DNA of 64,000 nt from Frigidibacter mobilis (GTDB lineage: Bacteria; Pseudomonadota; Alphaproteobacteria; Rhodobacterales; Rhodobacteraceae), in NCBI RefSeq assembly GCF_001620265.1, contig NZ_CP012661.1:4012501-4076500 (forward strand), in the 5' to 3' direction. The position numbers were made by a program, and so were the translations under genes. Positions 27,510-37,725 of the stretch are shown in pieces (within the stretch, counting starts at the first letter, position 1; the number at the start of each line of letters is the position of its first letter). The notes under the pieces are model-generated. The model was not told where the DNA came from. It ran no database searches and worked only from the letters and a program-made list of their open reading frames with translations.

Positions 27510-28178
27510 TTGTGCAATCTCTACAATCTGACCACCAACCAGCAGGCGATCCGGGATTTCGTGGCGCCCACCCACGACAGTATCGGCAATCTGGAACCGA
27601 TCCTCGACGTCTATCCCGACCGGCCCGCGCCGGTCGTGCGCAAAACCGATGGCGGGTTGGAGCTTGCTCGCCTTACATGGGGAATGCCAACGCCGGTCGA
27701 GCATCTGAAGACCCCGGACGCGCCCGACACCGGCGTGACCAATGTTCGCAAGACCTGGATACGGCACTGGCAGCAGTGGCTCGGGGTTGAGCACCGTTGC
27801 GTGGTCCCGGCGACGGCCTTCTCGGAATACGGGCAGGCGCCTGATCCGGTAACAAAGCGCAAGCCGCTCTACTGGTTTGCGCTCGGCCAAACGCAACCGC
27901 TGTTCTTCTTCGCCGGGATCTGGATCCGATGGGAAGGGACGCGCGGCTCGAACCGTACGCCCAGACCGGGCAAACATGAGCTCTTCGCCTTCCTCACCAC
28001 CGGTGCCAACGAGGTGGTGAAGCCGATCCATCCGAAAGCCATGCCTGTGATCCTGACCAGATCCGACGAGGTGGAGGTCTGGCTGACGGCCGACTGGCGC
28101 GAGGCGAAGGCCCTGCAACGACCTTTGCCCGCCGACCTGCTTGAAGGCATCGAAAAACCGGCAGCTCCGACAGGTTGA
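27510..28178 (+). CDS. SRAP-domain protein (YedK/HMCES-type abasic-site sensor)
   Basis: A 222-residue SOS response-associated peptidase-like protein. HMCES/YedK cross-links covalently to abasic sites in ssDNA through Cys2, exposed after Met removal. Only the TTG start at 27510 gives that N-terminus (MCNLYNLTTNQQAIRDFV). GGAGA lies 7 nt upstream, so I choose it over the ATG at 27462, which would bury the Cys. Other active-site residues: Glu in VVPATAFSEYGQ and His in KPIHPKAMPVIL (family HxRMP). It is divergent from imuA and shares the LexA box. dinB follows 9 nt later. Confidence 0.9.
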   Translation: MCNLYNLTTNQQAIRDFVAPTHDSIGNLEPILDVYPDRPAPVVRKTDGGLELARLTWGMPTPVEHLKTPDAPDTGVTNVRKTWIRHWQQWLGVEHRCVVPATAFSEYGQAPDPVTKRKPLYWFALGQTQPLFFFAGIWIRWEGTRGSNRTPRPGKHELFAFLTTGANEVVKPIHPKAMPVILTRSDEVEVWLTADWREAKALQRPLPADLLEGIEKPAAPTG

Positions 28179-28187
28179 CGACGAAGC

Positions 28188-29315
28188 ATGTCGGGATCGG
28201 GAGAGCAGATCAGGGAGGCAGGCGAGCCGCGCGGAAAGATCCGCAAGATCATCCATGTCGATATGGATGCGTTCTATGCCTCAGTCGAGCAGCGCGACAA
28301 TCCCGAATTGCGGGGCAAGCCGGTCGCGGTCGGCGGATCCGCCGCGCGCGGCGTGGTGGCCGCCGCCAGCTATGAGGCCCGAGTCTACGGCGTCCGGTCG
28401 GCCATGCCCTCGGTCACGGCGAAGCGCCGCTGTCCCGAATTGATCTTCGTGAAACCGCGCTTCGAGGTCTATCGGGCGGTGTCGGCACAGATCCGGGAGG
28501 TCTTTGCCGAGCATACCGATCTGATCGAGCCCCTTTCGCTTGACGAGGCCTATCTCGACGTGACCGAGAACAAGCAGGGCATCGCCATCGCGACGGAGGC
28601 GGCGGAGATCATTCGTCGCCGGATCAAGGAGGTCACCGGGCTCAATGCCTCGGCCGGGATCAGCTATTGCAAGTTCCTCGCCAAGATGGCGAGTGATCTG
28701 AAGAAACCCAACGGGCAGGCGGTCATTACCCCGTCGCGGGGGCCTGAGTTCGTGGCCGCGCTGCCGGTGAAGAAGTTTCACGGCGTCGGACCCGCGACGG
28801 CGGCGAAGATGGAGCGGCTGGGCATCCTGACCGGGGCTGACCTGCGCGACAAATCACCTGAGTTCCTGCACGCGCATTTCGGGAAGTCGGGCGACTGGTA
28901 CTACCACATTTCGCGCGGGATCGACCATCGCCCGGTGGAGCCGCATCGGGAACGGAAGTCGATCGGCGCGGAGGACACCTTCTCCGAGGATATTTTCGAC
29001 GTGGAACCCGCAAGACGAGAGATCGACGCACTGGCGTCCAAGGTCTGGCGAAGCTGCGAAGCCAAGGCGCTGACCGGACGTACGGTTACGATCAAGGTCA
29101 AATACGCCGATTTCCAGCAAATCACCCGCGGCCGAACGGTCGAGCGCGGCATGCGCGGAGCCGGGGAACTCTCGGCGATTGCGAACGCGCTACTGGAACC
29201 GCTGTTCCCGGTCGAAAAGGGTGTGCGGCTTCTTGGCGTGACGCTCTCCTCGCTGGAAGCGGACAAGGACGATGATGCTGCCCGGCAACTCAGCCTCGGC
29301 CTGCCGGACCTGTGA
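28188..29315 (+). CDS. dinB: DNA polymerase IV
   Basis: A 375-residue Y-family translesion polymerase. The catalytic motifs HVDMDAFYASVEQ and PLSLDEAYLDVT carry the metal-binding Asp, Asp and Glu. SYEARVYGVRSAMP (steric gate/finger), GISYCKFLAKMASDLKKPNG and the HhH block KKFHGVGPATAAKMERLGI follow. The little-finger domain ends with a possible clamp-binding tail (RQLSLGLPDL). It sits directly behind the SRAP gene, so it should be induced by the same LexA box. Confidence 0.95.
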   Translation: MSGSGEQIREAGEPRGKIRKIIHVDMDAFYASVEQRDNPELRGKPVAVGGSAARGVVAAASYEARVYGVRSAMPSVTAKRRCPELIFVKPRFEVYRAVSAQIREVFAEHTDLIEPLSLDEAYLDVTENKQGIAIATEAAEIIRRRIKEVTGLNASAGISYCKFLAKMASDLKKPNGQAVITPSRGPEFVAALPVKKFHGVGPATAAKMERLGILTGADLRDKSPEFLHAHFGKSGDWYYHISRGIDHRPVEPHRERKSIGAEDTFSEDIFDVEPARREIDALASKVWRSCEAKALTGRTVTIKVKYADFQQITRGRTVERGMRGAGELSAIANALLEPLFPVEKGVRLLGVTLSSLEADKDDDAARQLSLGLPDL

Positions 29316-29649
29316 GGAACGGAGTGGGCTGAGGGGGGCACCGTCGGAACCGGCGGCCACCATCGGCGCGGCCAATTTTCTCGCATTGCCATGCGCGGCG
29401 TCTCCGCGTTAGACTGACCTCAGGACATGGCTGGAACGTCGCGCTGTGCGAGCAGATGTTCAAATCTCTTGGCGAGCCGCAAATTCGCACATCGTCGCGC
29501 CAGTATTTTTGCGACGCCATGCTGCTCAGGACTGCGCCAATGCCCGACCCCGCCCTCCATTCCCCGCCAAACGCCGCCGGGTGCTTCTCTGTAACACACT
29601 GGAATTGCAGTGCAGTCTTTGTGCGGGACCGTCATGGATCGGCGCAGGA
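29316..29649. other. Intergenic, no gene recognised
   Basis: 334 bp between dinB and the small gene before the serine recombinase. Short frames exist on both strands but have no family features. Base composition drops to more average GC in the middle, compatible with a promoter for the recombinase unit. Confidence 0.5.
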
Positions 29650-29850
29650 ATGGCACGGCAACGACAAACCACAGCATCGAAGCTTCGGCTGGTCACGGAG
29701 ACCACGGATGAAGCCGTGGCGCGCATTGCTGGCACCCACAAGCCCGACCCCCGCCTCGCCGATCTCGTCCGGCAACTCGCCCGACAGGCAGCGCGCGATT
29801 TCGTCCAACAGGAGACGGCCCGATTGGCGGGCGACCGCCTCCCCGACTGA
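29650..29850 (+). CDS. Small basic protein upstream of the serine recombinase
   Basis: A 66-residue protein MARQRQTTASKLRLVTETTD..., ending ARLAGDRLPD. It lies 9 nt before the recombinase and is likely co-transcribed. Short proteins of this kind often precede large serine recombinases in Rhodobacterales islands and might be directionality or accessory factors; there is no motif to prove it. GCAGGA precedes ATG 29650. Confidence 0.6.
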   Translation: MARQRQTTASKLRLVTETTDEAVARIAGTHKPDPRLADLVRQLARQAARDFVQQETARLAGDRLPD

Positions 29851-29859
29851 GGTGTCCGC

Positions 29860-31521
29860 ATGAAGGTCGCGCTCTACGCCCGCTACTCCTCCGACAACCA
29901 GCGCGACGCGTCGATCGCCGATCAACTGCGTATGTGTCGCCTGCGCGCCGAAAAGGAAGGCTGGACCGTCGTCGAGGAATACACCGATCACGCCATCTCC
30001 GGCGCCAGCATGATCCTTCGACCGGGCGTCCAGGCCCTGATCTCCGATTCCCTGCGCGGCCGTTTCGACATGATCATGGCCGAGGCCATGGACCGGCTAT
30101 CGCGCGACCAGGAGGATATCGCCGGCATCTTCAAGCGCATGACCTATGCCGATGTGAAGATGTTCACCCTGTCCGAGGGCGAGATCACCCATCTGCATGT
30201 CGGGTTGAAGGGCACGATGAACGCGCTGTTCCTGAAGGATCTGGCCGACAAGACCCGTCGTGGGCTGCGCGGCCGCGTCGAGGATGGCAAATCCGGCGGC
30301 GGTCTCTGCTACGGTTATGACGTGGTGAAGAAGTTCGATGATCGTGGGGAAGCCATCCGGGGCGATCGGACCATCAACGAGACCGAGGCCGGGATCGTGC
30401 GACGCATCTTCGCCGGTTATCTTGACGGAAAGTCCTCGCGCACGATCGCCATGTCGCTGAACCACGAAGGCGTGGCAGGGCCGCAGGGCAGTGAATGGGG
30501 GCCATCGACGATTCACGGCAACCCGAAGCGCGGCACCGGCATCCTGAACAACGAGCTTTACATCGGAAAGCTTGTGTGGAACCGGCTACGCTATATCAAG
30601 GATCCCGACACTGGCCGGCGCGTATCCCGCCTGAACCCGGAAAGCGAATGGGTCGTCCATGAGGTGCCCGAGTTGCGGCTCATAGACCAAAACATCTGGG
30701 ATGCGGTCAAGGCGAGGCAGAGCCGCCTTGCCTACGATGTGGTCGAAACCAGTCCAAACCCCCTGAATGACCGGCGTCGTCCGAAGCACCTCTTTGCCGG
30801 CCTCGTCAAATGCGGCTGCTGCGGTGGCGGCTATACGATGATCTCGAAGGATCTGCTCGGCTGCGCGACGGCGCGCAACAAGGGCACCTGCAACAACCGG
30901 CTCAACATCCGGCGCGACGCGCTGGAAGCCTCGATCCTCAACGGGCTACGCAAGCACCTGATGGATCCCGCGCTGTTCAAGGAGTTCTGTACCGAGTTCA
31001 CCAGGGAGGTGAATCGACTGCGCATCGAGCGCGGCGCCGATCTGGAGGGTTGGAAACGGGAACTGGAACGCACAGACCGGGAACTCGACAAAATCGTGGA
31101 CGCTATCCTCGAAGGCTTCCCTCCAGCAAAGCTGAAGGACAAGGCCGAGAAGCTGGAAGCCCGGAAGGCTGAACTGGCTGAGAAGCTGGCCAATGCCGAT
31201 GAGCCCCCTCCGCTGCTGCATCCGAACATGGCGGCACTCTATGCGCAGCGGATCGGGCAGCTCTATGAGAATCTGCAAGACGTAGACGGCCGCGGCCGCG
31301 CGGCTGAAACCTTCCGCTCGCTGGTCGATCAGATCACGCTCATGCCGGATAATGGCGAGTTGGCGATTGTGCTGCGCGGCGACCTCGGCGCGATCCTGCG
31401 CTTTGCGGCGGGCAAGAAAAATCCCGACTTCCTTGCGGAGGCCGAGGCTTTGGACAACCTGCTATCGCCGGGATCGTTGGTTGCGGGAGTAGGATTTGAA
31501 CCTACGACCTTCAGGTTATGA
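29860..31521 (+). CDS. Large serine recombinase/integrase
   Basis: A 553-residue recombinase. The N-terminal resolvase domain has the nucleophile Ser in LYARYSSDNQRDASI and the DRLSRDQEDIAGIF helix. The recombinase domain has GYDVVKKF and LNHEGVAGPQG. A zinc-ribbon (LVKCGCCGGGYTMI, C-x2-C with CNNR later) and a long coiled-coil follow. The last residues (VAGVGFEPTTFRL) are not recombinase sequence but a translation of the tRNA-Met fragment, whose anticodon loop supplies the TGA. That proves the gene sits at an attachment site. It is probably responsible for integrating and excising the 1-31.5 kb element. Confidence 0.94.
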   Translation: MKVALYARYSSDNQRDASIADQLRMCRLRAEKEGWTVVEEYTDHAISGASMILRPGVQALISDSLRGRFDMIMAEAMDRLSRDQEDIAGIFKRMTYADVKMFTLSEGEITHLHVGLKGTMNALFLKDLADKTRRGLRGRVEDGKSGGGLCYGYDVVKKFDDRGEAIRGDRTINETEAGIVRRIFAGYLDGKSSRTIAMSLNHEGVAGPQGSEWGPSTIHGNPKRGTGILNNELYIGKLVWNRLRYIKDPDTGRRVSRLNPESEWVVHEVPELRLIDQNIWDAVKARQSRLAYDVVETSPNPLNDRRRPKHLFAGLVKCGCCGGGYTMISKDLLGCATARNKGTCNNRLNIRRDALEASILNGLRKHLMDPALFKEFCTEFTREVNRLRIERGADLEGWKRELERTDRELDKIVDAILEGFPPAKLKDKAEKLEARKAELAEKLANADEPPPLLHPNMAALYAQRIGQLYENLQDVDGRGRAAETFRSLVDQITLMPDNGELAIVLRGDLGAILRFAAGKKNPDFLAEAEALDNLLSPGSLVAGVGFEPTTFRL

Positions 31522-31525
31522 GCCC
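31478..31525 (-). other. Attachment site: 3' fragment of an initiator-type tRNA-Met (CAU)
   Basis: On the minus strand the fragment runs from the anticodon loop (GGCTCATAACC) through AAGGT, the T arm (CGTAG GTTCAAA TCCTACT) to CCCGCAACCA. The match to initiator tRNA stops at the anticodon stem; upstream sequence does not fold into a D arm, so this is not a functional tRNA. It is typical of the tRNA part rebuilt or left by an integrating element. Confidence 0.82.
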
Positions 31526-31846
31526 ACCCGGGCATCAGCCCGAAATTCAGCAAACTCAACAGCTTAGGCCGCAAGCGTCTGATATCGCGAAACTACATGC
31601 AGGCGTTGGGCGGCTTTCGCCGCGCTTCGACCGCACCATCCGCTCGAAAACGGCGTACGCGGGTTGAGGTGGCGTTGAGGTGCCTCACACACGATTACGC
31701 CCGAGGCTCATCCGATAGCTCATCAAACGCTGCCTCGGGATCTTTCGCCCCTAAGTCGCCGTTCAGCCATCTCCAAGCCGACATCTGCTTCAAGCACTCC
31801 AGCACATCCGTTACGAAGCTGCGCACTGATCCGGAAGCTGCCGTCC
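31526..31846. other. Intergenic between the attachment site and Gabija, no gene recognised
   Basis: 321 bp. A frame on the plus strand (31597-31980) overlaps gajB antisense and has no family features; it is treated as spurious. Confidence 0.45.
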
Positions 31847-33714
31847 TTACCTGTCAGCAACAATATTGGCTCCGTCGATTTGCTCCACGCCTGCAGGCAG
31901 TAGAAGTTGTTCCAGCCAGTCGACAGCATTACCCCGCTCGGAGCAGTAAGCGAAGAACGCCCGCTGCATCGCTCGGGTAAAGGCGACGAAGAAAGAATTT
32001 AGCTCTTCACCGCGATCCGGCGACAGGCTCCACCATGTCTGGGCATCGAGACCGAAGAATATCATGGTGTGAAATTCGAGGCCCTTGCTCTTATGGATGG
32101 TCATGAGTGGGACCTGATCCTTGCCTTCGAAGTGGTCAAGAACGCCGCGCCAGTCTGCTGCATTCTCAACGCATTCTCGTAAAAGAATCTGAAAGCCGTC
32201 ACGCACGCGCTGAAAATCAGCGTCACGGCGATATTCGGGGTAGGCCTGACGCAGTCGCTGCACCCCGGCGAAGTCGAGAGCCTGCGTGAACAGCCGGTCC
32301 GCCACTACCAGATCAGGTGGCTCGTCACGCATCGACTGTCGAAGGTTCCTGGAGAACTCTCCGATCTCGCGCTGAACGCGCTCTTGCCCGACCTCATCTT
32401 CGGAATTAGTGCCCGTCAACGTTTGCAGGCGTTCCTGCGTCGCGTTCCAGGCAACGGGGTCGCGCCCGCCTGCCCCTAGCCGCAAGAGAGGAAGGAGAAC
32501 TTCGGTCAGGGGCTCCGCTAACAAGTCCTGGATGGCGATTTCGCCGACGTTTCTGGCAAGATTTCGCAGCGTCAGGCCGTTATCACGGAACACAGGCGCA
32601 AGTTCGTCTTCAACGTTGTTTGCCCGCATGCGCACAAGGATGGCAACGTCGTGTGGTGCAATGCGTCCCTCATCGACTTCGCTCCGGATCCATCGCGCTA
32701 TCTGCTCGGCTTCCTGCTCGCGGCTGTCGAACCGCCAGATGGCCGCTGTATCGCCTTCGACCGCCAAATGGCCACGCGCTTCAACCTCCTCGACATCGGG
32801 GTCGATCTGCTGTGCGATGACGTGCTGAACGGCAACAAGCGCCTCGTGAGATCTCCAATTCCTAAGAAGCGCATGGCGAACGGCGTTGAAGTCCTCAGTA
32901 AATTCGTCGAACGCATTATCCATTGCGCCGGCCCAACCATAATCTTCTGCTTGTCGTCTCCGACTGCGGTGAAGACAGAACCGCTTTCTCTGAACGCAGC
33001 ATTTACGAGACTATATTGCGCATAGGTCGTGTCCTGGAACTCATCGAGAAAAACAAATGGATAGGTTAGACGCAGAGCGCGCTTGATCCTTGGATTGGTG
33101 CGAAGCATGTACTCGACGAGCCGGTTGATCATCGCAAAGGAAACCAGTGCGCCGTCAGGCATGGCGTACTGGTCATCCCAGTACGCCCGAAGCAGCGCTC
33201 TTACGCGTTGATTTTCAACCGTTTCTTCAAGCGGCAGCGGTGTGCGGGCGAGCGCGCGCTCAAACCGGTCCGCGCTGACGTCCTGGCGGCCGTGCCTGCG
33301 CAGAAATAACTCCAAGTCTCGGCGTGACGGGAAGGCTATGCTGTAGTCAGCAGGCGGTCGGTAGGCATCTGGTATCGCAAGGCGGAAATGATCCAGCATT
33401 TGCTTCGTGAATGCATCGAACGTCATCGAATGAAATCTGCGGGCCTGGTCCGCTGGGCAGCGCTGGCGAACCCGCCCGGCAAGGTTTTGAGCGGCATCGC
33501 GCTTAAAACTGATCGCCAGAATGCGCTTCGGCTCGGGACAGAAACCTGTCTGCAGGAGATAGGCGGCCTTCTGTGCCAGAAACTCAGTCTTGCCCGCTCC
33601 GGCTCCAGCGGTCACGCATACGCTCTGTGCGGTTTCTCGAAGAGCGTGCCATGCTCGCGGCTCAAGGTCATCAACGCCCTTTGGCCGCCAGTCTACCGGC
33701 AAGACTGGCATCAT
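31847..33714 (-). pseudogene. gajB: GajB, UvrD-like helicase of a Gabija defence system (one apparent frameshift)
   Basis: SF1 UvrD/Rep-type protein. The first frame gives VTAGAGAGKTEFLAQ (Walker A), KRILAISFKRDAAQNL, FVFLDEFQDTTYAQY (motif II) and GDDKQKIM. The second gives REQEAEQIARWI, MTIHKSKGLEFHTMIFFGLD (motif V) and FFVAFTRAMQRAFF (motif VI). The break is at ~32940, where IMV should continue WAGAMDNAF. One extra T in the TT run restores a 622-residue protein. In Gabija, GajB senses DNA ends or nucleotide depletion and works with the GajA nuclease. Its ATG overlaps the deduced gajA stop. Confidence 0.85.
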
Positions 33715-35249
33715 TCTTCATCCGGCTCGGGAAACAGAACCCCTTTGACATGATCGATGAGGGCGCACAGTTCAGGGGGGCGCGGCGGGCGAGGTTTCGA
33801 CGAGTGATCCTGCTCAGTGCGGCGAGATGGGTTTCCGGTTTGCTGCGGCTGAGAAAAAGATAGGGATACCAAGCGAAGCTATTGTCCCAGCCATCGCCGT
33901 CGTAGATGTCGGGGTTCCCGTTGGTCTTGAGAACGACCCTCTTTTTCTCTGCAATCGCCTCCGGTGTCATCCTGGGGCCGCGGCCACCCGGATTTGGGCG
34001 CTGGTATGCGGCCGGGAACGCCTTCAACATCGCGAAATCTAGGTCAATAGGGTCGGAAAAGTAGACAGCTTCATGGCTGAGGGCCTGAAGCCAGTCATTT
34101 TCCTCCCAGGCCTCCAATACATCATGATCGGCTAGATCTTCGAGATCATCGAGACTGATCGTGCCATCAACGACGAGGGGATTTGCAGTTAGGTCGCGGT
34201 CTACGTCTTCGAGAGCCGCGAACGCCGTTCGGATCATGTTGGCTCCGCCATGGGCGCGGCCAAGATCGAAATCCAGCAGCGTGGCGTGGGGAATGCCGAG
34301 ATCGGTGAGCAATCGCCAGAAGTGTGAGACATAGCGCCCGCCCAAGGGAACGACCGGCACAAAGGACGGATCAAGCGGCACGCCCCTTGCTTCGGCCAGC
34401 CTGGGCAGAACGATCCGCTCGGAGTCCCCCTCAGCCAAAATCACGAATCGCGCGAAATAGAGCTCCGGGTAAGAGCGGACAGCAAGGCGCACATATGCAC
34501 TGGCTGCGCCGTCGTCTTCAGGCAAAGTCAGCATCCTGACGCATGCGCGGCGCGTATGCCGGTCGAGCCGGAAGTAGCGGACTTCGTCTGCTTCGATGCG
34601 GGAGAGGATGCTTGCGCTATGGCTTGAAATAATTGCCTGCGCCGTACTCATTTGGCCGATCTCCCGCGCCTGTGTCACGATCCGGGATAGGAAGAACGGG
34701 GAAAGGCTGTTCTCAGGTTCCTCAATTGCGAGAATGGTTAGATGCGTGCGCCGCAGCTTTTCCTGATCGAATGGGCTTTCTGCCGCAACGAGTTCAAGTG
34801 CATCCTGCTCAGTTTCCAGCGTCGCAGCTGTCAGAGCGATGTGAAAGAGCGAGCGCTGACCGTCGCTGAGGTCGGAAAGGGCTCGACTTCGACCAGCCTC
34901 GTCTGGGTAGAATACGAACTCCGCCCGCCGCACAAGCTCTTCGATCCTGCTCTCGATGAGACGCAGATTGGGGAGCGTGTCCGTGTCGCCTTCGTAGACC
35001 TGCTGCCACCTGTGCGTCAGACGCTCAATGATAAAGCTTGCAGGGGCCTCTTGGTCGAACTGGTTCTGGATAAGCTCGGCCCCTTCGATAGCACGGGCGC
35101 CAAGATCAGCCGACCAGAGCGCCGCTCGCCACAGTCGGCCCTTCAGAAGCTCGGTGACACGGTCAGCGGCGTTGCGAAGGGCAGGAACGTAGACAACCTG
35201 AATACTCGCACGATCCACAGCGGAGACTTTCGGAAGCGCCTCCCATTCA
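33711..35249 (-). pseudogene. gajA: GajA, OLD-family nuclease of Gabija, C-terminal part (split by IS66)
   Basis: It contains the later part of the ABC-type ATPase (LSDGQRSLFHIAL signature, LAIEEPENSLSP Walker B, AIISSHSASIL His-switch) and the toprim nuclease: FVILAEGDSERIVLPRLAEA with the metal-binding Glu, then LDFDLGRAHGG. Removing the IS and one copy of the 8-bp duplication joins it in frame to 37785-38233 (...TTLGNEFEWEALPKV). Near 33775 a CCCCCC run needs one more C; the frame then ends CALIDHVKGVLFPEPDEE with TGA overlapping the gajB ATG. The deduced whole protein is ~662 residues. As drawn here the system is inactive. Confidence 0.85.
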
Positions 35250-35257
35250 AATTCGTT
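35250..35257. repeat. IS66 target-site duplication, left copy
   Basis: AATTCGTT, identical to 37785-37792. Eight base pairs is the standard duplication of the IS66 family. Confidence 0.93.
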
Positions 35258-35277
35258 GTAAGCGCGACGACGTTGCC

Positions 35278-36831
35278 CTATGCGGCGAGGCTTGACGGTT
35301 GCTTGTATCGCCATGGCATGAGGTCTTCGATGCCGCTTTGCGGGTGGCCGTCGAGGATCGCGCGGAGGGTGGCCGCGATATAGTCGATCGGGTTGACGCC
35401 GGACATCTTGCAGGTGGCGACCAGCGAGGCGAGCATGGCCCAGTTCTCGGCTCCGACCTCGTTGCCTGCGAAGAGCGCGTTTTTCCGCGTCAGGGCAATC
35501 GGTCTGATTTGATTTTCGACGGGGTTGGTGTCGAGCTCGAGGGTGCCGTCGTCAAGGAAGCGGATCAGGCCGGGCCAGTGCGCGAGGGTGTAGCGGATGT
35601 CCTCGGCCAGCTGGGATTTCTGCGGGATGCGCGAGAGCTGGGCTTCCAGCCACGGCTTGAGCGCGGCGATGATCGGGGCTGCGTTTTCGCGCCGGGCGGC
35701 CAGACGGACGGCTGCATCCTGGCCACGCACGGTTTTCTCGATCTGATAGAGCAGCGCGATCTGGCGCAGCATCTCCTCGGCGATGGGGAGCGGTCGCTCT
35801 CGAAGCGTTTCACGAAGCGGCGGCGGACGTGGGTCCAGCAGTAGACCAGCCGCCATGGGCCACCGTCACGCTCGATTTCCGTCAGCGCGTTGTAGGACTG
35901 GTAGGCGTCGCATTGCAGGAACCGGCCGCGGTATCCGACGAGGAACTTCAGCGGATGTTCTTTGCCCCGGCCGGGGCGTAGTGGAACAACACGATGGGCG
36001 GATCGGCACCGCCATGGCCGCGATCGTCGGACACGACGGCCAGAAGAAGCCGCTCTTGGTGGCCTTGCGGCCTGGGTCCAGCACCGGCGCGCGGGTTTCA
36101 TCGACAAAGATGCGGTCCGCTCCGCGCAGATGGGCTTTCATGTGATTGATGATCGGCATCAGGTGGAAACAGGCGCGCCCGACCCAGTTGCCGAGCGTGC
36201 CGCGATCGAGGTCTATCCCTGCCGCTTGAAGATCTCCGCCTGGCGGTAGAACGGAAGGTGGTCCCGAACTTCGAGACGATGATCCAAGCAATGAACAGCT
36301 CCGTGGGCAGCCCGCCGGGCACGACATGCTCGGGGCGTGCGCCTGCGCCACGGCTTGCGAGCAGCGGCGGCAGGCGTATCTGGGCCGCCGCGTGACCAGC
36401 ACCCGGAACTGCGCGGGATCACGTCCAGCCGCTCGGAAACGTCCTCGCCGATCCTTGCCATCTCGCCGCAGCCGCAGGGACAGAGCGTGCTGGCGGGCTC
36501 GATCACCCGCTCGACCGGGGCAGATGCGGGGGAGATGCCCGCGGTTGCGTGCCGGCTTGCGGGCGTCTCCCCCGGGCCCTTTGCAGTGCCGCCTCTGCCT
36601 TTTCCTGTGCGGCCTCAAGCACGCCCTGGGCCAGTTCGGCATCCTCGAGCGGCAGGTTGAACTGGTCCGGCGACAGCTTCTCCGAACGCTTGCCGAACTT
36701 CTCGCGCTGCGCCGCGTGCAGGATATCCTGCAGCCGCCGGTTGGCCTCTTGCGTCTCGGCCAGCGTCGCCTCCACCTCGGCGAGGCGGCCTTCAGCAGAG
36801 CGTTTTCACGCGCAAGATCAGCGGTTTCCAT
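35278..36831 (-). pseudogene. tnpC: IS66 transposase TnpC (DDE), multiple frameshifts
   Basis: In pieces it is a normal IS66 TnpC: METADLARENALLKA, then the coiled coil TLAETQEANRRLQDILHAAQ, the zinc motif LCPCGCGEM, the DDE core with FVDETRAPVLDPGR (first Asp) and LQCDAYQSYNAL (second Asp), and NPVENQIRPIALTRKNALFAG with the catalytic Glu. At least three of the breaks (near 36790, 36570 and 36417) are repaired by adding one C or G to a run. Restored length is about 520 residues. It ends 20 bp from the left IS end. Confidence 0.88.
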
Positions 36832-36898
36832 GAGGGAAGTGAATCACGGGATTCCCTTGCAGGCCAGCAAAAAAAGGCTTTTCAGCGCATTTTGCCAG

Positions 36899-37252
36899 TC
36901 ATCCAGCCACCAGCGGACGCCGCGCGCGTTCCGACCGGACCAGCCGCCAGTCCAGCCCTCGAACAGGGCCGCCAGTTGCGCCGACGACATCCGCATCACC
37001 CCGCCCTGCACCTGCGGCCAGACGAACCTGGCATCCTCCAATCGCTTGTGAACCAGCACCATGCCGGTCTGATCCCAGACCAGAAGCTTGATCCTGTCTG
37101 CCCGTTTCGAACGGAACACGAAGACAGCCCGCAGAACGGGTCGAGGCCGAACATCTCCTGAACGGCCAGCGCCAGGCCATCGATCCCTTGCGGAAATCCA
37201 CCGGCCGTGTCGCGACATAGACCTTCACCGGCCCGCCGTGGCTGAACATCAC
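36899..37252 (-). pseudogene. tnpB: IS66 accessory protein TnpB, frameshifted
   Basis: It starts MMFSHGGPVKVYVATRPVDF, then IDGLALAVQEMFGLDPF, then AVFVFRSKRADRIKLLVWDQ and MVLVHKRLEDARFVWP in another frame, and ends LDWRLVRSERARRPLVAG. Three missing G residues in GGG runs restore a 118-residue TnpB, the usual length. Its ATG overlaps the tnpA stop by 4 nt. Confidence 0.88.
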
Positions 37253-37725
37253 GATGCCGCAGCCCGTGCCGCCCGGATCGCTCGCGTCAACTGGCCCTCA
37301 TCGGCACCAGCGCCAGCACGGATCACGACATCACCGACGACAATTTCGAGATCGGGCCCCGTTTCGAGATCGGGCCCCGTGACAGCCGCCGGTGCCTCGG
37401 CCGAATTGTCATCGACCACCAATTCCGCGAAGACCGGCAAGACTGCCACGTTCCCGGGCACCACGAGATTGCCTTTGCGAAGCTGCTTGCGCCAATCGTA
37501 GATCTGCCAGCGGGTCGTGCCGTGCCGGCGCGCAACCTCGGCGACCGTCACCCCGGGCATCATGCTCTCCGCCGCGATCCGCGCCCGCTCCGCCTTGTTG
37601 CGCCGACGCCGCCCGCTCGGACCCTCGATCACGTCCAGCCGGGAAACCTCAAAAACCGTCGAGCCGTCCAAATGGACGCCCATTTTGCCGTCTCTTGCCA
37701 AATCCAAACCCTCCGCCACGCACAT
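37249..37725 (-). CDS. tnpA: IS66 TnpA (HTH protein)
   Basis: The 158-residue first protein of the IS66 operon; the frame is intact. It has a helix-turn-helix (GVTVAEVARRHGTTRWQIYDWRK in outline) and an acidic C-terminal region with a short internal duplication (GPDLETGPDLE, from 12-bp direct repeats at ~37350-37380). The start may be later (Met15). It is needed for transposition in IS66-type elements, probably as a DNA-binding partner. Confidence 0.87.
   Translation of the reverse strand: MCVAEGLDLARDGKMGVHLDGSTVFEVSRLDVIEGPSGRRRRNKAERARIAAESMMPGVTVAEVARRHGTTRWQIYDWRKQLRKGNLVVPGNVAVLPVFAELVVDDNSAEAPAAVTGPDLETGPDLEIVVGDVVIRAGAGADEGQLTRAIRAARAAAS

Noticed and set aside
31478..31560. Complete tRNA-Met gene
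   Set aside because: Only the 3' half matches; the anticodon 5' strand and D arm do not form.
31597..31980. 127-codon plus-strand gene
   Set aside because: Overlaps gajB antisense, has no ribosome-binding site and no family features.
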